A DNA stretch of 64,000 nucleotides from Mycobacterium avium subsp. avium (GTDB lineage Bacteria; Actinomycetota; Actinomycetes; Mycobacteriales; Mycobacteriaceae). Positions 1 through 11,605 of this stretch are shown here, one piece after another. The notes beneath the pieces are model-generated. The model was not told where the DNA came from. It did not search any database and saw nothing but the letters and a program-made list of their open reading frames with translations. The first letter of the stretch is position 1. Every line of letters begins with the position of its first letter. The translations under genes were made by a program, and so were the position numbers. The stretch is taken from contig NZ_CP046507.1 in the NCBI RefSeq assembly GCF_009741445.1, forward strand, positions 1,364,001 to 1,428,000, in the 5' to 3' direction.

Positions 1-1531
1 GTCCTTCACCCGCGGCTCGTTCCGGGTCCGCGGCGACACCGTCGAGATCATCCCGTCCTACGAAGAGCTGGCCGTGCGCATCGAGTTCTTCGGCGACGAG
101 ATCGAGGCGTTGTACTACCTGCACCCGCTGACCGGCGACGTGATCCGCCAAGTCGACTCGCTGCGGATCTTCCCGGCCACCCACTACGTGGCCGGCCCGG
201 AAAGAATGGCCCACGCCATCTCCACGATCGAGCAGGAACTGGCTGAGCGGCTGGCCGAACTGGAGGGCCAGGGCAAGCTGCTGGAGGCCCAACGGCTGCG
301 GATGCGCACCAACTACGACATCGAGATGATGCGCCAGGTCGGATTCTGCTCGGGCATCGAGAACTACTCGCGCCACATCGACGGCCGCGGCCCGGGCTCG
401 CCGCCGGCCACCCTGCTCGACTACTTCCCGGAAGACTTCCTGCTGGTCATCGACGAGTCCCACGTCACCGTCCCGCAGATCGGCGGCATGTACGAGGGCG
501 ACATGTCGCGCAAACGCAACCTGGTCGAGTACGGGTTCCGGCTGCCGTCGGCCTGCGACAACCGCCCGCTCACCTGGGAGGAGTTCGCCGACCGCATCGG
601 CCAGACGGTCTACCTGTCGGCCACCCCGGGCCCGTACGAACTCAGCCAGACCGGCGGCGAGTTCGTCGAGCAGGTGATCCGCCCCACCGGGCTGGTCGAT
701 CCCAAGGTGGTGGTCAAGCCGACCAAGGGGCAGATCGACGACCTGATCGGCGAAATCCGCAAGCGCACCGAGGCCGACGAACGGGTGCTGGTCACGACGC
801 TGACCAAGAAGATGGCCGAAGACCTCACCGACTACCTGCTGGAGATGGGTATCCGGGTGCGCTACCTGCACTCCGAGGTCGACACGTTGCGCCGGGTGGA
901 GCTGCTGCGCCAGCTGCGGCTGGGCGAGTACGACGTGCTGGTCGGCATCAACCTGCTGCGGGAGGGCCTCGACCTGCCCGAGGTGTCGCTGGTGGCGATC
1001 CTGGACGCCGACAAGGAAGGCTTCCTGCGGTCCGCGCGCAGCCTGATTCAAACCATCGGCCGCGCCGCCCGCAACGTCTCCGGCGAGGTGCACATGTACG
1101 CCGACACCATCACCGAGTCGATGAAGGAGGCCATCGACGAGACCGAGCGGCGCCGGGCCAAGCAGATCGCCTACAACGAGGCCCACGGCATCGATCCGCA
1201 GCCGCTGCGCAAGAAGATCGCCGACATCCTCGACCAGGTCTACCGGGAGGCCGACGACACCGACACCGTCGAGATCGGCTCCGGGCGCAGCATGTCCCGC
1301 GGGCGGCGCGCCCAGGGCGAGCCCGGCCGGGCCGTCAGCGCCGGCATCGTCGAGGGCCGCGACACCACCAACATGCCCCGCGCCGAGCTGGCCGACCTGA
1401 TCAAGGACCTCACCGCGCAGATGATGGCCGCGGCCCGCGACCTGCAGTTCGAGCTGGCCGCGCGGTTCCGCGACGAGATCGCCGACCTGAAGAAGGAGCT
1501 GCGCGGGATGGACGCCGCCGGCCTGAAATGA
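1..1531 (+). CDS. uvrB: UvrB, excinuclease ABC subunit B (5' truncated by window edge)
   Basis: DNA damage recognition helicase subunit of the UvrABC nucleotide excision repair complex; it takes damaged DNA from UvrA and recruits UvrC. The reading frame is open from base 2, so about 509 C-terminal residues are present and roughly 190 N-terminal residues, with Walker A, lie outside the window. Visible motifs are the DESH helicase motif II (near residue 150 of the fragment), a motif V region with REGLDLPEV, motif [10 protein letters not shown] (near 349), and a C-terminal UVR domain (about 462-503, ELADLIKDL...[11 protein letters not shown]) that binds UvrC. The protein ends normally in AAGLK. 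No start or promoter can be judged. uvrA lies 5 kb downstream, as in M. tuberculosis. Confidence 0.97.
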   Translation, partial: SFTRGSFRVRGDTVEIIPSYEELAVRIEFFGDEIEALYYLHPLTGDVIRQVDSLRIFPATHYVAGPERMAHAISTIEQELAERLAELEGQGKLLEAQRLRMRTNYDIEMMRQVGFCSGIENYSRHIDGRGPGSPPATLLDYFPEDFLLVIDESHVTVPQIGGMYEGDMSRKRNLVEYGFRLPSACDNRPLTWEEFADRIGQTVYLSATPGPYELSQTGGEFVEQVIRPTGLVDPKVVVKPTKGQIDDLIGEIRKRTEADERVLVTTLTKKMAEDLTDYLLEMGIRVRYLHSEVDTLRRVELLRQLRLGEYDVLVGINLLREGLDLPEVSLVAILDADKEGFLRSARSLIQTIGRAARNVSGEVHMYADTITESMKEAIDETERRRAKQIAYNEAHGIDPQPLRKKIADILDQVYREADDTDTVEIGSGRSMSRGRRAQGEPGRAVSAGIVEGRDTTNMPRAELADLIKDLTAQMMAAARDLQFELAARFRDEIADLKKELRGMDAAGLK

Positions 1532-1588
1532 GTTTGCTGGCAACCGATCTCCAGCTCGCATCGCCGCGGCACGCCATACGGTAGAGGG

Positions 1589-3007
1589 GTGACGGATGCG
1601 GCGACCATCACCGGCGGCTGGCGAGAGCTGCTGGGCGCCAGGTATCTGAGGACCTCGATCCTGCTCGCCGGCGGGGTGGCGCTCTACGCCACGAATGAGT
1701 TCCTGACCACCAGCTTGTTGCCCAACACCATCGCCGAGATCGGCGGCAGTCGGCTCTACGCGTGGGTGACGACGCTGTATCTGGTCGGCTCGGTGGTCGC
1801 GGCCACCATGGTCAATCCGATGCTGCTGCGCGTCGGCGCGCGGGCGTCGTATCTGCTGGGGCTGGCCGTGTTCGGCGTCGCCAGCCTGGTTTGCGGTGCG
1901 GCACCCGATATGCATGTTTTGATTGCTGGGCGCGCCATGCAGGGGGTGGCCGGCGGCTTGCTGGCCGGCCTGGGCTACGCGGTGATCAACTCGGCGCTGC
2001 CACGCTGGTTGTGGACCCGCGGCTCGGCGCTGGTGTCGGCGATGTGGGGCGTCGCGACCGTGGTCGGGCCCGCGACGGGCGGGCTGTTCGCGCAGCTCGG
2101 GATCTGGCGCTGGGCCTTCGTGGTGATGGCCGTCCTGACCGCGCTGATGGCGCTGCTGGTGCCGGTCGCGCTGGCCTGCGTCGACCCGGCCCCCGCCATA
2201 CCCCGGATGAAGGTGCCGGTGTGGTCGCTGCTGATCATCGGTGTCGCCGCGCTGGCGGTCAGCGTGGCGCAGATCCCGCACAACACCGCGGCGACCTTCG
2301 GGCTACTGGCGGCCGGAATCATGCTGGTCGGGCTGTTCGTGATCGTCGACTGGCGCATGCACGCCGCCATCCTGCCGCCCAGCGTGTTCTCGCCGGGGCC
2401 GCTGAAGTGGATCTACCTGACCATGGGCGTGCTGATGGCCGCCGCGATGGTGAACACCTATGTGCCGCTGTTCGGTCAGCGGCTGGCCCACCTCACCCCG
2501 ATCGCGGCCGGCTTCCTGGGAGCGGCGCTCGCGCTGGGCTGGACGGTCAGCGAGATCGTCAGCGCCTCCCTGGAGAACCCGCGCACCGTGGGACGGGTGG
2601 TCATGGTGGCGCCGCTCGTGGCGGCGTCCGGGCTGGCGCTGGGGGCGGTGGCCCGGCACGGCGACGGGTCGGCCTGGACCGCCGCGCTGTGGGCGGTGGC
2701 GCTGCTGGTCGCCGGCACGGGCATCGGGATGGCCTGGCCGCATCTGTCGGCGCGGGCCATGGCGTCGGTCAACGACCCGGCCGAGGGCGGCGCCGCTTCG
2801 GCGGCGATCAACACCGTCCAGCTGACCTCCGCCGCGATCGGCGCCGGGTTGGCCGGCGTCGTCGTCAACACCGCCACCGGGGGTGACGAGATGGCCGCCC
2901 ACCTGCTGTTCACCGTCTTCACCGCGCTCAGTGCGGCGGGGGTGGCCGTCTCTTACGCCGCCACCCGGGCCACCCGCCAGGCGCAGCCGGTCGGCAACGT
3001 CAGCTGA
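1589..3007 (+). CDS. MFS transporter (drug-efflux type), Rv1634 homologue
   Basis: Integral membrane transporter of the major facilitator superfamily, 472 residues, starting at GTG 1589. It contains at least twelve hydrophobic segments with short basic loops; the segment from about residue 60 (LYLVGSVVAATMVNP) through LLAGLGYAVINSALP has the TM2-TM4 spacing of DHA-type drug:proton antiporters. The position directly after uvrB and the length match M. tuberculosis Rv1634, a putative drug efflux protein. The substrate cannot be read from sequence. It lies 57 bp after uvrB on the same strand and could be co-transcribed. The convergent MgtC-like gene ends 2 bp after its stop codon. Confidence 0.88.
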   Translation: MTDAATITGGWRELLGARYLRTSILLAGGVALYATNEFLTTSLLPNTIAEIGGSRLYAWVTTLYLVGSVVAATMVNPMLLRVGARASYLLGLAVFGVASLVCGAAPDMHVLIAGRAMQGVAGGLLAGLGYAVINSALPRWLWTRGSALVSAMWGVATVVGPATGGLFAQLGIWRWAFVVMAVLTALMALLVPVALACVDPAPAIPRMKVPVWSLLIIGVAALAVSVAQIPHNTAATFGLLAAGIMLVGLFVIVDWRMHAAILPPSVFSPGPLKWIYLTMGVLMAAAMVNTYVPLFGQRLAHLTPIAAGFLGAALALGWTVSEIVSASLENPRTVGRVVMVAPLVAASGLALGAVARHGDGSAWTAALWAVALLVAGTGIGMAWPHLSARAMASVNDPAEGGAASAAINTVQLTSAAIGAGLAGVVVNTATGGDEMAAHLLFTVFTALSAAGVAVSYAATRATRQAQPVGNVS

Positions 3008-3009
3008 AT

Positions 3010-3732
3010 TCAGTCCGTCGCATCATCGGCCGACAGCACCGCGGCGACCCCGTCCACCTCGGCGAAGACGTGCGCCGCATCGGCGATCTTGGCTCCCGAC
3101 AACGTCATTGACACCGCGACTTCGCCGTCGTCGATGTCGTGCGGGTCGGCGTCGAGTTCGGTGAGCTGCCAGTCGCGCTGCCCGGAAAGACGCAGCAGCT
3201 CGCGCAGCACGCCGCGGCCGTTGGCGTAGATGATGCGCAACCGGACCGTGCCGCGCAGCCGCGCATTGAGTTGGCGTTCCACCGCATTGAACGCCAGCGC
3301 GCTCACGAAGTGCAGCCCGACGACCGCGATCGCCAGCAGCAGCAGGCCCGCTCCGGTGGCCAAACCGATGGCCGCCGATTCCCACACCGCGGCCGCCGTG
3401 GTAAGACCGTGCACCGCACCGCGCCGGGTGATGATGATGCCGGCACCGAGGAATCCGATCCCCGAAACCACTTGGGCCGCAACGCGAGACGGGTCCAGCA
3501 CGATGCTGCCCGCCGACAGCACGTCGCTGAAGCCGTACTTGCTGACCAACATGATCAGCGCCGAGGAGGTGCCCACGATCGTCTGCGTCCGCAAACCGGC
3601 GCTCTTGCCCTGGATGGTGCGCTCCAGCCCGATGAGCGCCGTCAACCCGAACGCGGCGAACAGTTCGACGGCATGCCGCGCGCCCTGCACGCTGCCGCCC
3701 AGCAGCGGCGCCCCGGTCAGCCAGATCTGCAT
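3010..3732 (-). CDS. MgtC/SapB family membrane protein
   Basis: A 240-residue protein with the MgtC signature. The N-terminal half is hydrophobic, with ALIGLERTIQGKSAGLRT near residue 35, then VVSGIGFLGAGIIITRRGAV and HGLTTAAAVWESAAIGLATG, all family hallmarks. The C-terminal half (about 145-240) is a soluble ACT-like domain. MgtC proteins support growth in low magnesium and in macrophages, and in enteric bacteria they inhibit the F1Fo ATPase; whether that holds here is unknown. M. tuberculosis mgtC (Rv1811) is elsewhere in that genome, so this copy looks like a lineage-specific extra between the Rv1634 and Rv1635c homologues. Its stop abuts the stop of the MFS gene, and no magnesium-sensing leader was recognised. 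Confidence 0.85.
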   Translation of the reverse strand: MQIWLTGAPLLGGSVQGARHAVELFAAFGLTALIGLERTIQGKSAGLRTQTIVGTSSALIMLVSKYGFSDVLSAGSIVLDPSRVAAQVVSGIGFLGAGIIITRRGAVHGLTTAAAVWESAAIGLATGAGLLLLAIAVVGLHFVSALAFNAVERQLNARLRGTVRLRIIYANGRGVLRELLRLSGQRDWQLTELDADPHDIDDGEVAVSMTLSGAKIADAAHVFAEVDGVAAVLSADDATD

Positions 3733-3784
3733 GCCGTCAAGCTACCCAGCATCCGGAACTTCACGCGGCCGGCGGCCGTCGTCG

Positions 3785-5368
3785 TCAGCGGGTGGACTTG
3801 ACAACCTGCGAGTAGTGGAATTGCCACCGCTCGACGATGTGGAAGCCGAGATAGCCGGGGAATCGATATGCGGGGGCCTGCCCGAATGCGCTGCCCGGTG
3901 GCAGCGATTGCCCGGACTGATGGTCGGGCAGCGAGTTGTCCTTATTGGTGATCGTCCAGATGGTCGAGCATTTGTTGATTTTGGCCGTGGTCAGCCAGAT
4001 GGCGACGTGGCCGTCCCACAGCGTCCCGACCTTGGGGCCGTATGCGCCGCGTTCGACGTCGATCAGCGACCGGAACGCCGCGGGCCGGGTGGCCAACAGC
4101 GCGCGGATCGGGCCGGGCCGCCACGGCACGGTGTTGTCCACCAGCAGACAGTCGCCGGGTGCGGCGTGCGAGCCGATCAGGTCGGCGACCTGGCTGTAGT
4201 CCCAGCCCTCCTTGGCGTACGGCCAGCGTTGCACGAACAGGTAATTCGGCAGCGCGGCAACGGCGCACAGCAGCACCGCGCCGGCGATGGACCAGGGGCG
4301 GCGGGCCAGCGTGACGATGCAGACGGCCAGCACGATGGCCATCGCGGGCGCGGTGAAGATCAGGTAGCGCGGGTAGTAGATCGGTTCGCCGACGGCCGAG
4401 TAAACGACCACCAGCGCGGTGGGAATCACCATCCAGGCCGCGCAGAGGATCAACAACCGGCGCAGGTCGCCCGGCGGCGCCGGCACCCCGGCCAGCCGGG
4501 CCACCGCCGCCGCCACGATCAGCACGGCGCTCAGCACGGCCAGCGCGACGCTGTGGTCGAAATACTGGCGCAAGATGATGTCGAACGCGTAATGCCAGCT
4601 CACCGGGTAGATCCAGTTGACCTGCCAGACCTGGTTGTGCGCGAACAGCAGGAACGGCGTCATCGCCCCGACGGCGACGGCCGAGCTGCCGGCCCACCAC
4701 AGCGCCGCCGACCTGCGCGCGCCGCGGGCCGTGAGCAGCGGCAGCATCACGCCGTACACCGGCACCATCAGCACCATGTTGAGGTTGAGCAGGATCGCCA
4801 GCATCAACGCCAGCGCGTACCCGATCCACGGGCGGGGCGCGCCGCGCCGGACGGCGGCGACGAACAACACGGTCAGCCAGACGGCGGCGGCGGCCACGAA
4901 CGCGTACGGGCGCGCCTCCATGCCCGCCCACGTCATGCGGGGCAGCAGGGCGAACACGGCGCCCGCGCATACCGTTGTCCGCCGGGGGGCGAACTGCCTG
5001 GTGAACACCGTGACACCGGCGGCCGCGGCCCCGACCGCCAGGGCGCTGGGTAACCGGGAGAAGAACTCGGTGGGCGGGAACAGCGCGAACCAGCCGTGCA
5101 TCAGCAGGTAATAGGCCCCGTGGACGGCGTCGATATGTCCGAGCAGCCGCCAAAACTCGGGCAATGTCCGGCTGGCCGCGGCCGAGATCGTCGCCCCCTC
5201 GTCGAACCACAGCGACGGCCGGCACGCCCAGGCGGCGCTGAGCGCGGTGGCGAGCACCGCGATCGCCCACGGATCGAGCAACCTTCCCCGCGGACGGCGA
5301 GGCGCAGGTTCGGCGACGATATCCCCGGCGCCCGACTCGAAAGTCGGCTCGAGGGTGGGCATGGACAT
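3785..5368 (-). CDS. GT-C mannosyltransferase, LAM mannose-cap type (Rv1635c homologue)
   Basis: Polyprenyl-phosphate-mannose dependent membrane glycosyltransferase, about 527 residues with roughly ten transmembrane segments. The first periplasmic loop carries the GT-C acidic motif in SLWFDEGATIS (about residue 50), followed by GAYYLLMHGW and EARPYAF typical of ArnT/PMT-like GT39-related enzymes. The M. tuberculosis homologue Rv1635c (CapA) adds the first mannose of the mannose cap on lipoarabinomannan, so the same role is the best inference. The start is set at ATG 5368 (MSMPTLEP); the frame stays open to 5572, but those residues lack membrane-protein character. It is divergent from the stress-protein gene at 5655. 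Confidence 0.87.
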   Translation of the reverse strand: MSMPTLEPTFESGAGDIVAEPAPRRPRGRLLDPWAIAVLATALSAAWACRPSLWFDEGATISAAASRTLPEFWRLLGHIDAVHGAYYLLMHGWFALFPPTEFFSRLPSALAVGAAAAGVTVFTRQFAPRRTTVCAGAVFALLPRMTWAGMEARPYAFVAAAAVWLTVLFVAAVRRGAPRPWIGYALALMLAILLNLNMVLMVPVYGVMLPLLTARGARRSAALWWAGSSAVAVGAMTPFLLFAHNQVWQVNWIYPVSWHYAFDIILRQYFDHSVALAVLSAVLIVAAAVARLAGVPAPPGDLRRLLILCAAWMVIPTALVVVYSAVGEPIYYPRYLIFTAPAMAIVLAVCIVTLARRPWSIAGAVLLCAVAALPNYLFVQRWPYAKEGWDYSQVADLIGSHAAPGDCLLVDNTVPWRPGPIRALLATRPAAFRSLIDVERGAYGPKVGTLWDGHVAIWLTTAKINKCSTIWTITNKDNSLPDHQSGQSLPPGSAFGQAPAYRFPGYLGFHIVERWQFHYSQVVKSTR

Positions 5369-5612
5369 GATGCTTGTTACTTTAGGGCGCGCCCGGTGCG
5401 GCGGCTCACAAACAGCCGCCCGGGGTATTCGCCGTCGGCCCCGCAATCGGCGAAAAGCGGCGCAATGCAATGCTTTCCGCGCTGCCCTCGGGGATGGGAT
5501 TGTTTTGGCATCGGCGAAATTGTCCATTGCCGCAGCCGGGCCCGCCAAATTGGCAAACCCGCCGCGCCACACCGTGTCGCTGATCTACCTCCTCAGCATC
5601 GAGCAAACGCGA

Positions 5613-5638
5613 TACTGTCTTGGGTTGGCTGACCAACC
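5613..5638 (+). promoter_or_regulatory. Putative promoter and 5' stem-loop of the universal stress protein gene
   Basis: TACTGT (5613-5618) fits the mycobacterial -10 consensus TANNNT. Immediately after it lies a perfect dyad, GGTTGG-CTGA-CCAACC (5623-5638), which would fall at the very 5' end of the transcript or act as an operator. A strong ribosome binding site, GGGAGG (5645-5650), precedes the ATG at 5655. The promoter assignment is inference from spacing only. Confidence 0.4.
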
Positions 5639-5654
5639 GACACTGGGAGGGTAA

Positions 5655-6098
5655 ATGGGCGCCTATCGGACTGTCGTGGTAGGAACCGATGGCTCGGACT
5701 CGTCGATGCGTGCGGTAGAGCGGGCGGCGCAGATCGCCGGACCGGATGCCAAGCTGATCGTGGCCTCGGCGTACTTGCCCCAGCATGAGGACGCCCGGGC
5801 CGCCGACGCCCTGCGGGAAGAAAGCTACAAGGTGTCGGGCACCGCCCCGATCTATGCGATTCTGCGCGACGCCAAGGAGCGCGCCCACCAGGCCGGAGCG
5901 AAGAACGTCGACGAGCGCCCCATCGTGGGGGCCCCGGTGGATGCGCTCGTGCACCTCGCCGAGGAGGAGCAGGCGGACCTGCTGGTGGTCGGCAACGTCG
6001 GTCTGAGCACCATCGCCGGACGGTTGCTGGGCTCGGTGCCCGCCAACGTGTCGCGGCGGGCCAAGACCGACGTGCTGATCGTGCACACCACCTCATGA
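5655..6098 (+). CDS. Universal stress protein, Rv1636/TB15.3 homologue
   Basis: Small cytosolic UspA-domain protein of 147 residues, the same length as M. tuberculosis Rv1636. The fold markers are the N-terminal strand VVVGTDGSDSS (Asp for nucleotide contact) and the C-terminal ATP-binding signature GNVGLSTIAGRLLGS followed by VSRRAKTDVLIVH. The M. tuberculosis and M. smegmatis orthologues bind cAMP better than ATP, so a cAMP buffering role is likely but not provable from sequence. The start ATG has a clear GGGAGG site four bases upstream. The gene stands alone, between a divergent mannosyltransferase and a convergent hydrolase. Confidence 0.95.
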   Translation: MGAYRTVVVGTDGSDSSMRAVERAAQIAGPDAKLIVASAYLPQHEDARAADALREESYKVSGTAPIYAILRDAKERAHQAGAKNVDERPIVGAPVDALVHLAEEEQADLLVVGNVGLSTIAGRLLGSVPANVSRRAKTDVLIVHTTS

Positions 6099-6115
6099 CC
6101 GCTACCGGTTGACCG

Positions 6116-6802
6116 TTACCAGCCCCGCTCGCGCCATTCGCTGAGGTGGGGGCGTTCGTTGCCCAACACGGTGTCGTCGCCGTGCCCGGGGTAGACGACG
6201 GTGGAGTCGTCGTACACGTCGAACACCCGGGTGGTGACGTCGTCGATCAGCTGGTCGAAGTCGCCGGGCTGCCACGTCTTGCCCACCCCGCCCGGGAACA
6301 GGCAGTCGCCGGTGAACAACTGGGTGACCCCGCCGGTCGCCGCCCCGTCCAGGGCCAGCGCGATCGAGCCGGGAGTGTGCCCGCGCAGGTGGATGACGTC
6401 GAACGCCAGCTCGCCGATGCGCACGGTGTCCCCGCCCGCCAGCAAACGATCCGGTTTGACCGGCAGCGGGCCGGCGTCGATCTCGTTGGCGGCGGTGGGC
6501 GCCCCGGTGGCGGCGGCGACGTCGGCCAGCGCCTGCCAGTGATCGAAGTGCTGGTGGCTGGTCACGATCAGCGACAGCTTGGGGGCGTAGTCGCGGATCA
6601 GGCCGATCAGCACGTCGGCGTCGTTGGCGGCGTCGATCAGCAGTGTTTCGCCGGTCGCGGAACACGTCACCAGGTATGCGTTGTTGTCCATCGGGCCCAC
6701 CGACGCCTTTATGATCGTGGCGCCGGGTAGGGTCCGGCGGGCCGCGGTGCCCGGATCGACGTGTCCGGTGTAGTTGTCGCTGGGAACAACCGAGGCAGTC
6801 AT
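6116..6802 (-). CDS. Metallo-beta-lactamase-fold hydrolase, Rv1637c homologue
   Basis: Glyoxalase II-like hydrolase of 228 residues from ATG 6802; the frame is open back to 6895 and a longer form cannot be excluded. Zinc ligands are visible: TSHQHFDHW (the HxHxDH motif), a later His in HLRGHTPGS, Asp in FTGDCLFPGG, and a final His in VYPGHGDDT. This arrangement is that of the MBL-fold glyoxalase II/persulfide dioxygenase group; the substrate is unknown. It is convergent with the stress-protein gene (17 bp between stops) and divergent from uvrA, with about 107 bp between the chosen starts. Confidence 0.88.
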   Translation of the reverse strand: MTASVVPSDNYTGHVDPGTAARRTLPGATIIKASVGPMDNNAYLVTCSATGETLLIDAANDADVLIGLIRDYAPKLSLIVTSHQHFDHWQALADVAAATGAPTAANEIDAGPLPVKPDRLLAGGDTVRIGELAFDVIHLRGHTPGSIALALDGAATGGVTQLFTGDCLFPGGVGKTWQPGDFDQLIDDVTTRVFDVYDDSTVVYPGHGDDTVLGNERPHLSEWRERGW

Positions 6803-6909
6803 AGCGGCCACGTTACTGGTCAAACGTTGCTTGTCGGTATGGGCACCTAGCATGGAATGCGCCGTGCGCACACCGGCTGTACGGAGCGGATTCATTGAGA
6901 GAGGGCAGC

Positions 6910-9825
<2,916 letters not shown>

Positions 9826-9826
9826 G

Positions 9827-10063
9827 TCAATCCTGCTGCGGCCGCATGGACTCGCGGATCTGGGCCAGCCGCCGTGCGGCGGCGCGTTTCCGCTCGTCGT
9901 ACTGCTCGGCGACCGATCGGCCTTCGGGCGATTCCGCGTCGAGGTCGGCGGCGCCCTGCGCCGTCGCGTAGCGCGCCTCGATCTTGTCTCGGACGGAATC
10001 GAAGGTGGGCACGCCGGCGTTGTCGTAGCCGGCGTCGGCCGGCGTAGCTGATTCGTCGGGCAT
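9827..10063 (-). CDS. Small conserved actinobacterial protein (Rv1638A-like)
   Basis: A 78-residue acidic, soluble protein with no signal peptide or membrane segment. Residues 15-45 include GVPTFDSVRDKIEARYATA, and the C-terminal third (EQYDERKRAAARRLAQIRESM) is strongly helical and charged, perhaps a short coiled coil. The position next to uvrA matches a small annotated gene, Rv1638A, in M. tuberculosis; function is unknown. Its stop codon follows the uvrA stop directly on the opposite strand. Confidence 0.7.
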   Translation of the reverse strand: MPDESATPADAGYDNAGVPTFDSVRDKIEARYATAQGAADLDAESPEGRSVAEQYDERKRAAARRLAQIRESMRPQQD

Positions 10064-10437
10064 GCGGTTACGCTACTGCGGCGGCGATCGAAATAGGCAA
10101 CGCCTGTTGTCACCGTTGGGCGTCAAATCATCGGCACAGACGATTGGGGAAGATTCGTCGCTGCACGCCACATTTTCCATGCTCTGGCCGGGACCGGCGT
10201 TAACCATAAATCGGCCGCGACCGCGGTTACTGAATAGTAGCTGTTCTATTCGCCAAATCCCATGCGCCGCTGAGCAAGCGCGCCGTGCAACTTCTTGCCC
10301 GAGCCGAAGGGACGTAATTAGCTGCTTGTGCCACAATCACCTTGGTTATTTGTCACGAGTCTTATTAACGAACAAATTGGTGTCGAAGGCTCGGTCAAAA
10401 ATGGCTCGGATCGCACGGCAAATGAGTGGAGGTAAAC
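10064..10437. other. Intergenic region, lower GC, with a dyad upstream of the interrupted gene
   Basis: About 374 bp without a credible gene and visibly AT-richer than its surroundings. It separates the divergently transcribed small protein (start 10063) from the interrupted GNAT-like gene (start 10438). It contains an imperfect dyad, GAATAG-N8-CTATTC (10232-10251), and an AT-rich stretch near 10340-10375 (TTGGTTATTTG...TATTAACG) that may hold the promoter. A good ribosome binding site, GTGGAGGT, lies just before ATG 10438. Short open frames here have unnatural composition and were not called. Confidence 0.5.
10232..10251. promoter_or_regulatory. Imperfect 20-bp dyad, possible operator
   Basis: GAATAG and CTATTC are exact inverted repeats separated by eight bases; seven of ten symmetric positions pair. 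It lies 187 bp before the start of the interrupted GNAT-like gene and about 170 bp before the divergent small gene. No known regulator is recognised. Confidence 0.3.
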
Positions 10438-10737
10438 ATGGAAGCGGCTCAGCTCGCGGCAAGGGAGATTAACGACGGCCCGTGGCCGGAGACCGGATTC
10501 GGCTGGTACGACCAGGCGACGGGTTGTCGGGTCACCGCGTCGACGCCGGAAGCGGAGCCCGAATTGTGGAATCAATATCTGGATGGCGCACTCGAGAGTT
10601 ATCGCAAGCACGGCCTGGACTGGGTGCTCGACCTGGAGCGGATCAGGGATGGCGCCGACACGACCCTGTTCTTTGCCGCGCTTGACCCCCAAGGTCGGGT
10701 CGTCGGGGGGACGCGGGTGGTGGGGCCGTTGCGGTCT

Positions 10738-10742
10738 CCGGA
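10738..10742. repeat. Target-site duplication, left copy (CCGGA)
   Basis: CCGGA directly before the left tip of the IS21 element; the same five bases follow the right tip at 13276-13280. The exact match indicates a simple, fairly recent insertion with no later rearrangement of the flanks. Confidence 0.9.
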
Positions 10743-10748
10743 TGTCAA

Positions 10749-10790
10749 TGGCCAAGTAGAAGTCCCCGCTGGTGGCCAGCAGAAGTCCCC
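10749..10790. repeat. IS21 left-end transposase-binding repeats (two copies)
   Basis: TGGCCAAGTAGAAGTCCCC (10749-10767) and TGGCCAGCAGAAGTCCCC (10773-10790), spaced 24 bp apart. They match, in inverted orientation, the three right-end copies. Confidence 0.85.
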
Positions 10791-10810
10791 ACTCCGCTGC
10801 GGGTGGTTGG

Positions 10811-11605
10811 CTAATTCTTGGCGGCTCCCTTCTTGTGGTCGGCGTGGCGCATCCGGTAGGACTCGCCGGAGGTGACGACGATGCTGGCGTGGTGCAGCAG
10901 CCGATCGAGGATGCTGGCGGCGGTGGTGTGCTCGGGCAGGAATCGCCCCCATTGTTCGAAGGGCCAATGCGAGGCGATGGCCAGGGAGCGGCGCTCGTAG
11001 CCGGCAGCCACGAGCCGGAACAACAGTTGAGTCCCGGTGTCGTCGAGCGGGGCGAAGCCGATCTCGTCCAAGATGACCAGATCCGCGCGGAGCAGGGTGT
11101 CGATGATCTTGCCGACGGTGTTGTCGGCCAGGCCGCGGTAGAGGACCTCGATCAGGTCGGCGGCGGTGAAGTAGCGGACTTTGAATCCGGCGTGGACGGC
11201 AGCGTGCCCGCAGCCGATGAGCAGGTGACTTTTGCCCGTACCAGGTGGGCCAATGACCGCCAGGTTCTGTTGTGCCCGAATCCATTCCAGGCTCGACAGG
11301 TAGTCGAACGTGGCTGCGGTGATCGACGATCCGGTGACGTCGAACCCGTCGAGGGTCTTGGTGACCGGGAAGGCTGCGGCCTTGAGACGGTTGGCGGTGT
11401 TGGAGGCATCGCGGGCAGCGATCTCGGCCTCAACCAACGTCCGCAGGATCTCCTCCGGTGTCCAGCGTTGCGTCTTGGCGACTTGCAACACCTCGGCGGC
11501 GTTGCGGCGCACCGTGGCCAGCTTCAACCGCCGCAGCGCCGCGTCAAGGTCAGCAGCCAGCGGTGCCGCCGAGGACGGTGCCACCGGCTTGGCAGCGGTG
11601 GTCAT
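10811..11605 (-). CDS. istB: IstB, IS21 transposition helper ATPase
   Basis: AAA+ ATPase of 264 residues that loads onto target DNA and recruits and stimulates the IstA transposase. Walker A GPPGTGKSHLL lies near residue 120, Walker B DLVILDEIGF near 172, and a sensor-type SHWPFEQWGRF segment follows near 214; these match the IstB/DnaC-like family. Its ATG overlaps the istA stop codon (ATGA), so it is translationally coupled to istA. The gene appears complete, ending 68 bp inside the left end of the element. Confidence 0.95.
   Translation of the reverse strand: MTTAAKPVAPSSAAPLAADLDAALRRLKLATVRRNAAEVLQVAKTQRWTPEEILRTLVEAEIAARDASNTANRLKAAAFPVTKTLDGFDVTGSSITAATFDYLSSLEWIRAQQNLAVIGPPGTGKSHLLIGCGHAAVHAGFKVRYFTAADLIEVLYRGLADNTVGKIIDTLLRADLVILDEIGFAPLDDTGTQLLFRLVAAGYERRSLAIASHWPFEQWGRFLPEHTTAASILDRLLHHASIVVTSGESYRMRHADHKKGAAKN

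Noticed and set aside
3230..5053. A 607-residue plus-strand open frame over the mannosyltransferase gene
   Set aside because: It is rich in Arg, Gly, Pro and His with no domain pattern; the opposite strand encodes a well-formed membrane enzyme. Typical high-GC shadow.
6803..6909. SOS (LexA) box upstream of uvrA
   Set aside because: No TCGAAC-N4-GTTCGA-like palindrome was found; the only promoter-like pair (TTGCTT, TAGCAT) has a 15-bp spacer, which is too short to claim.
6895..6909. TTG 6895 as the uvrA start
   Set aside because: GTG 6910 matches the conserved N-terminus, and the purine-rich ribosome binding site overlaps the extra codons.
10073..10336. An 87-residue minus-strand frame in the low-GC gap after uvrA
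   Set aside because: No ribosome binding site, no natural domain pattern, and it overlaps the likely regulatory region.
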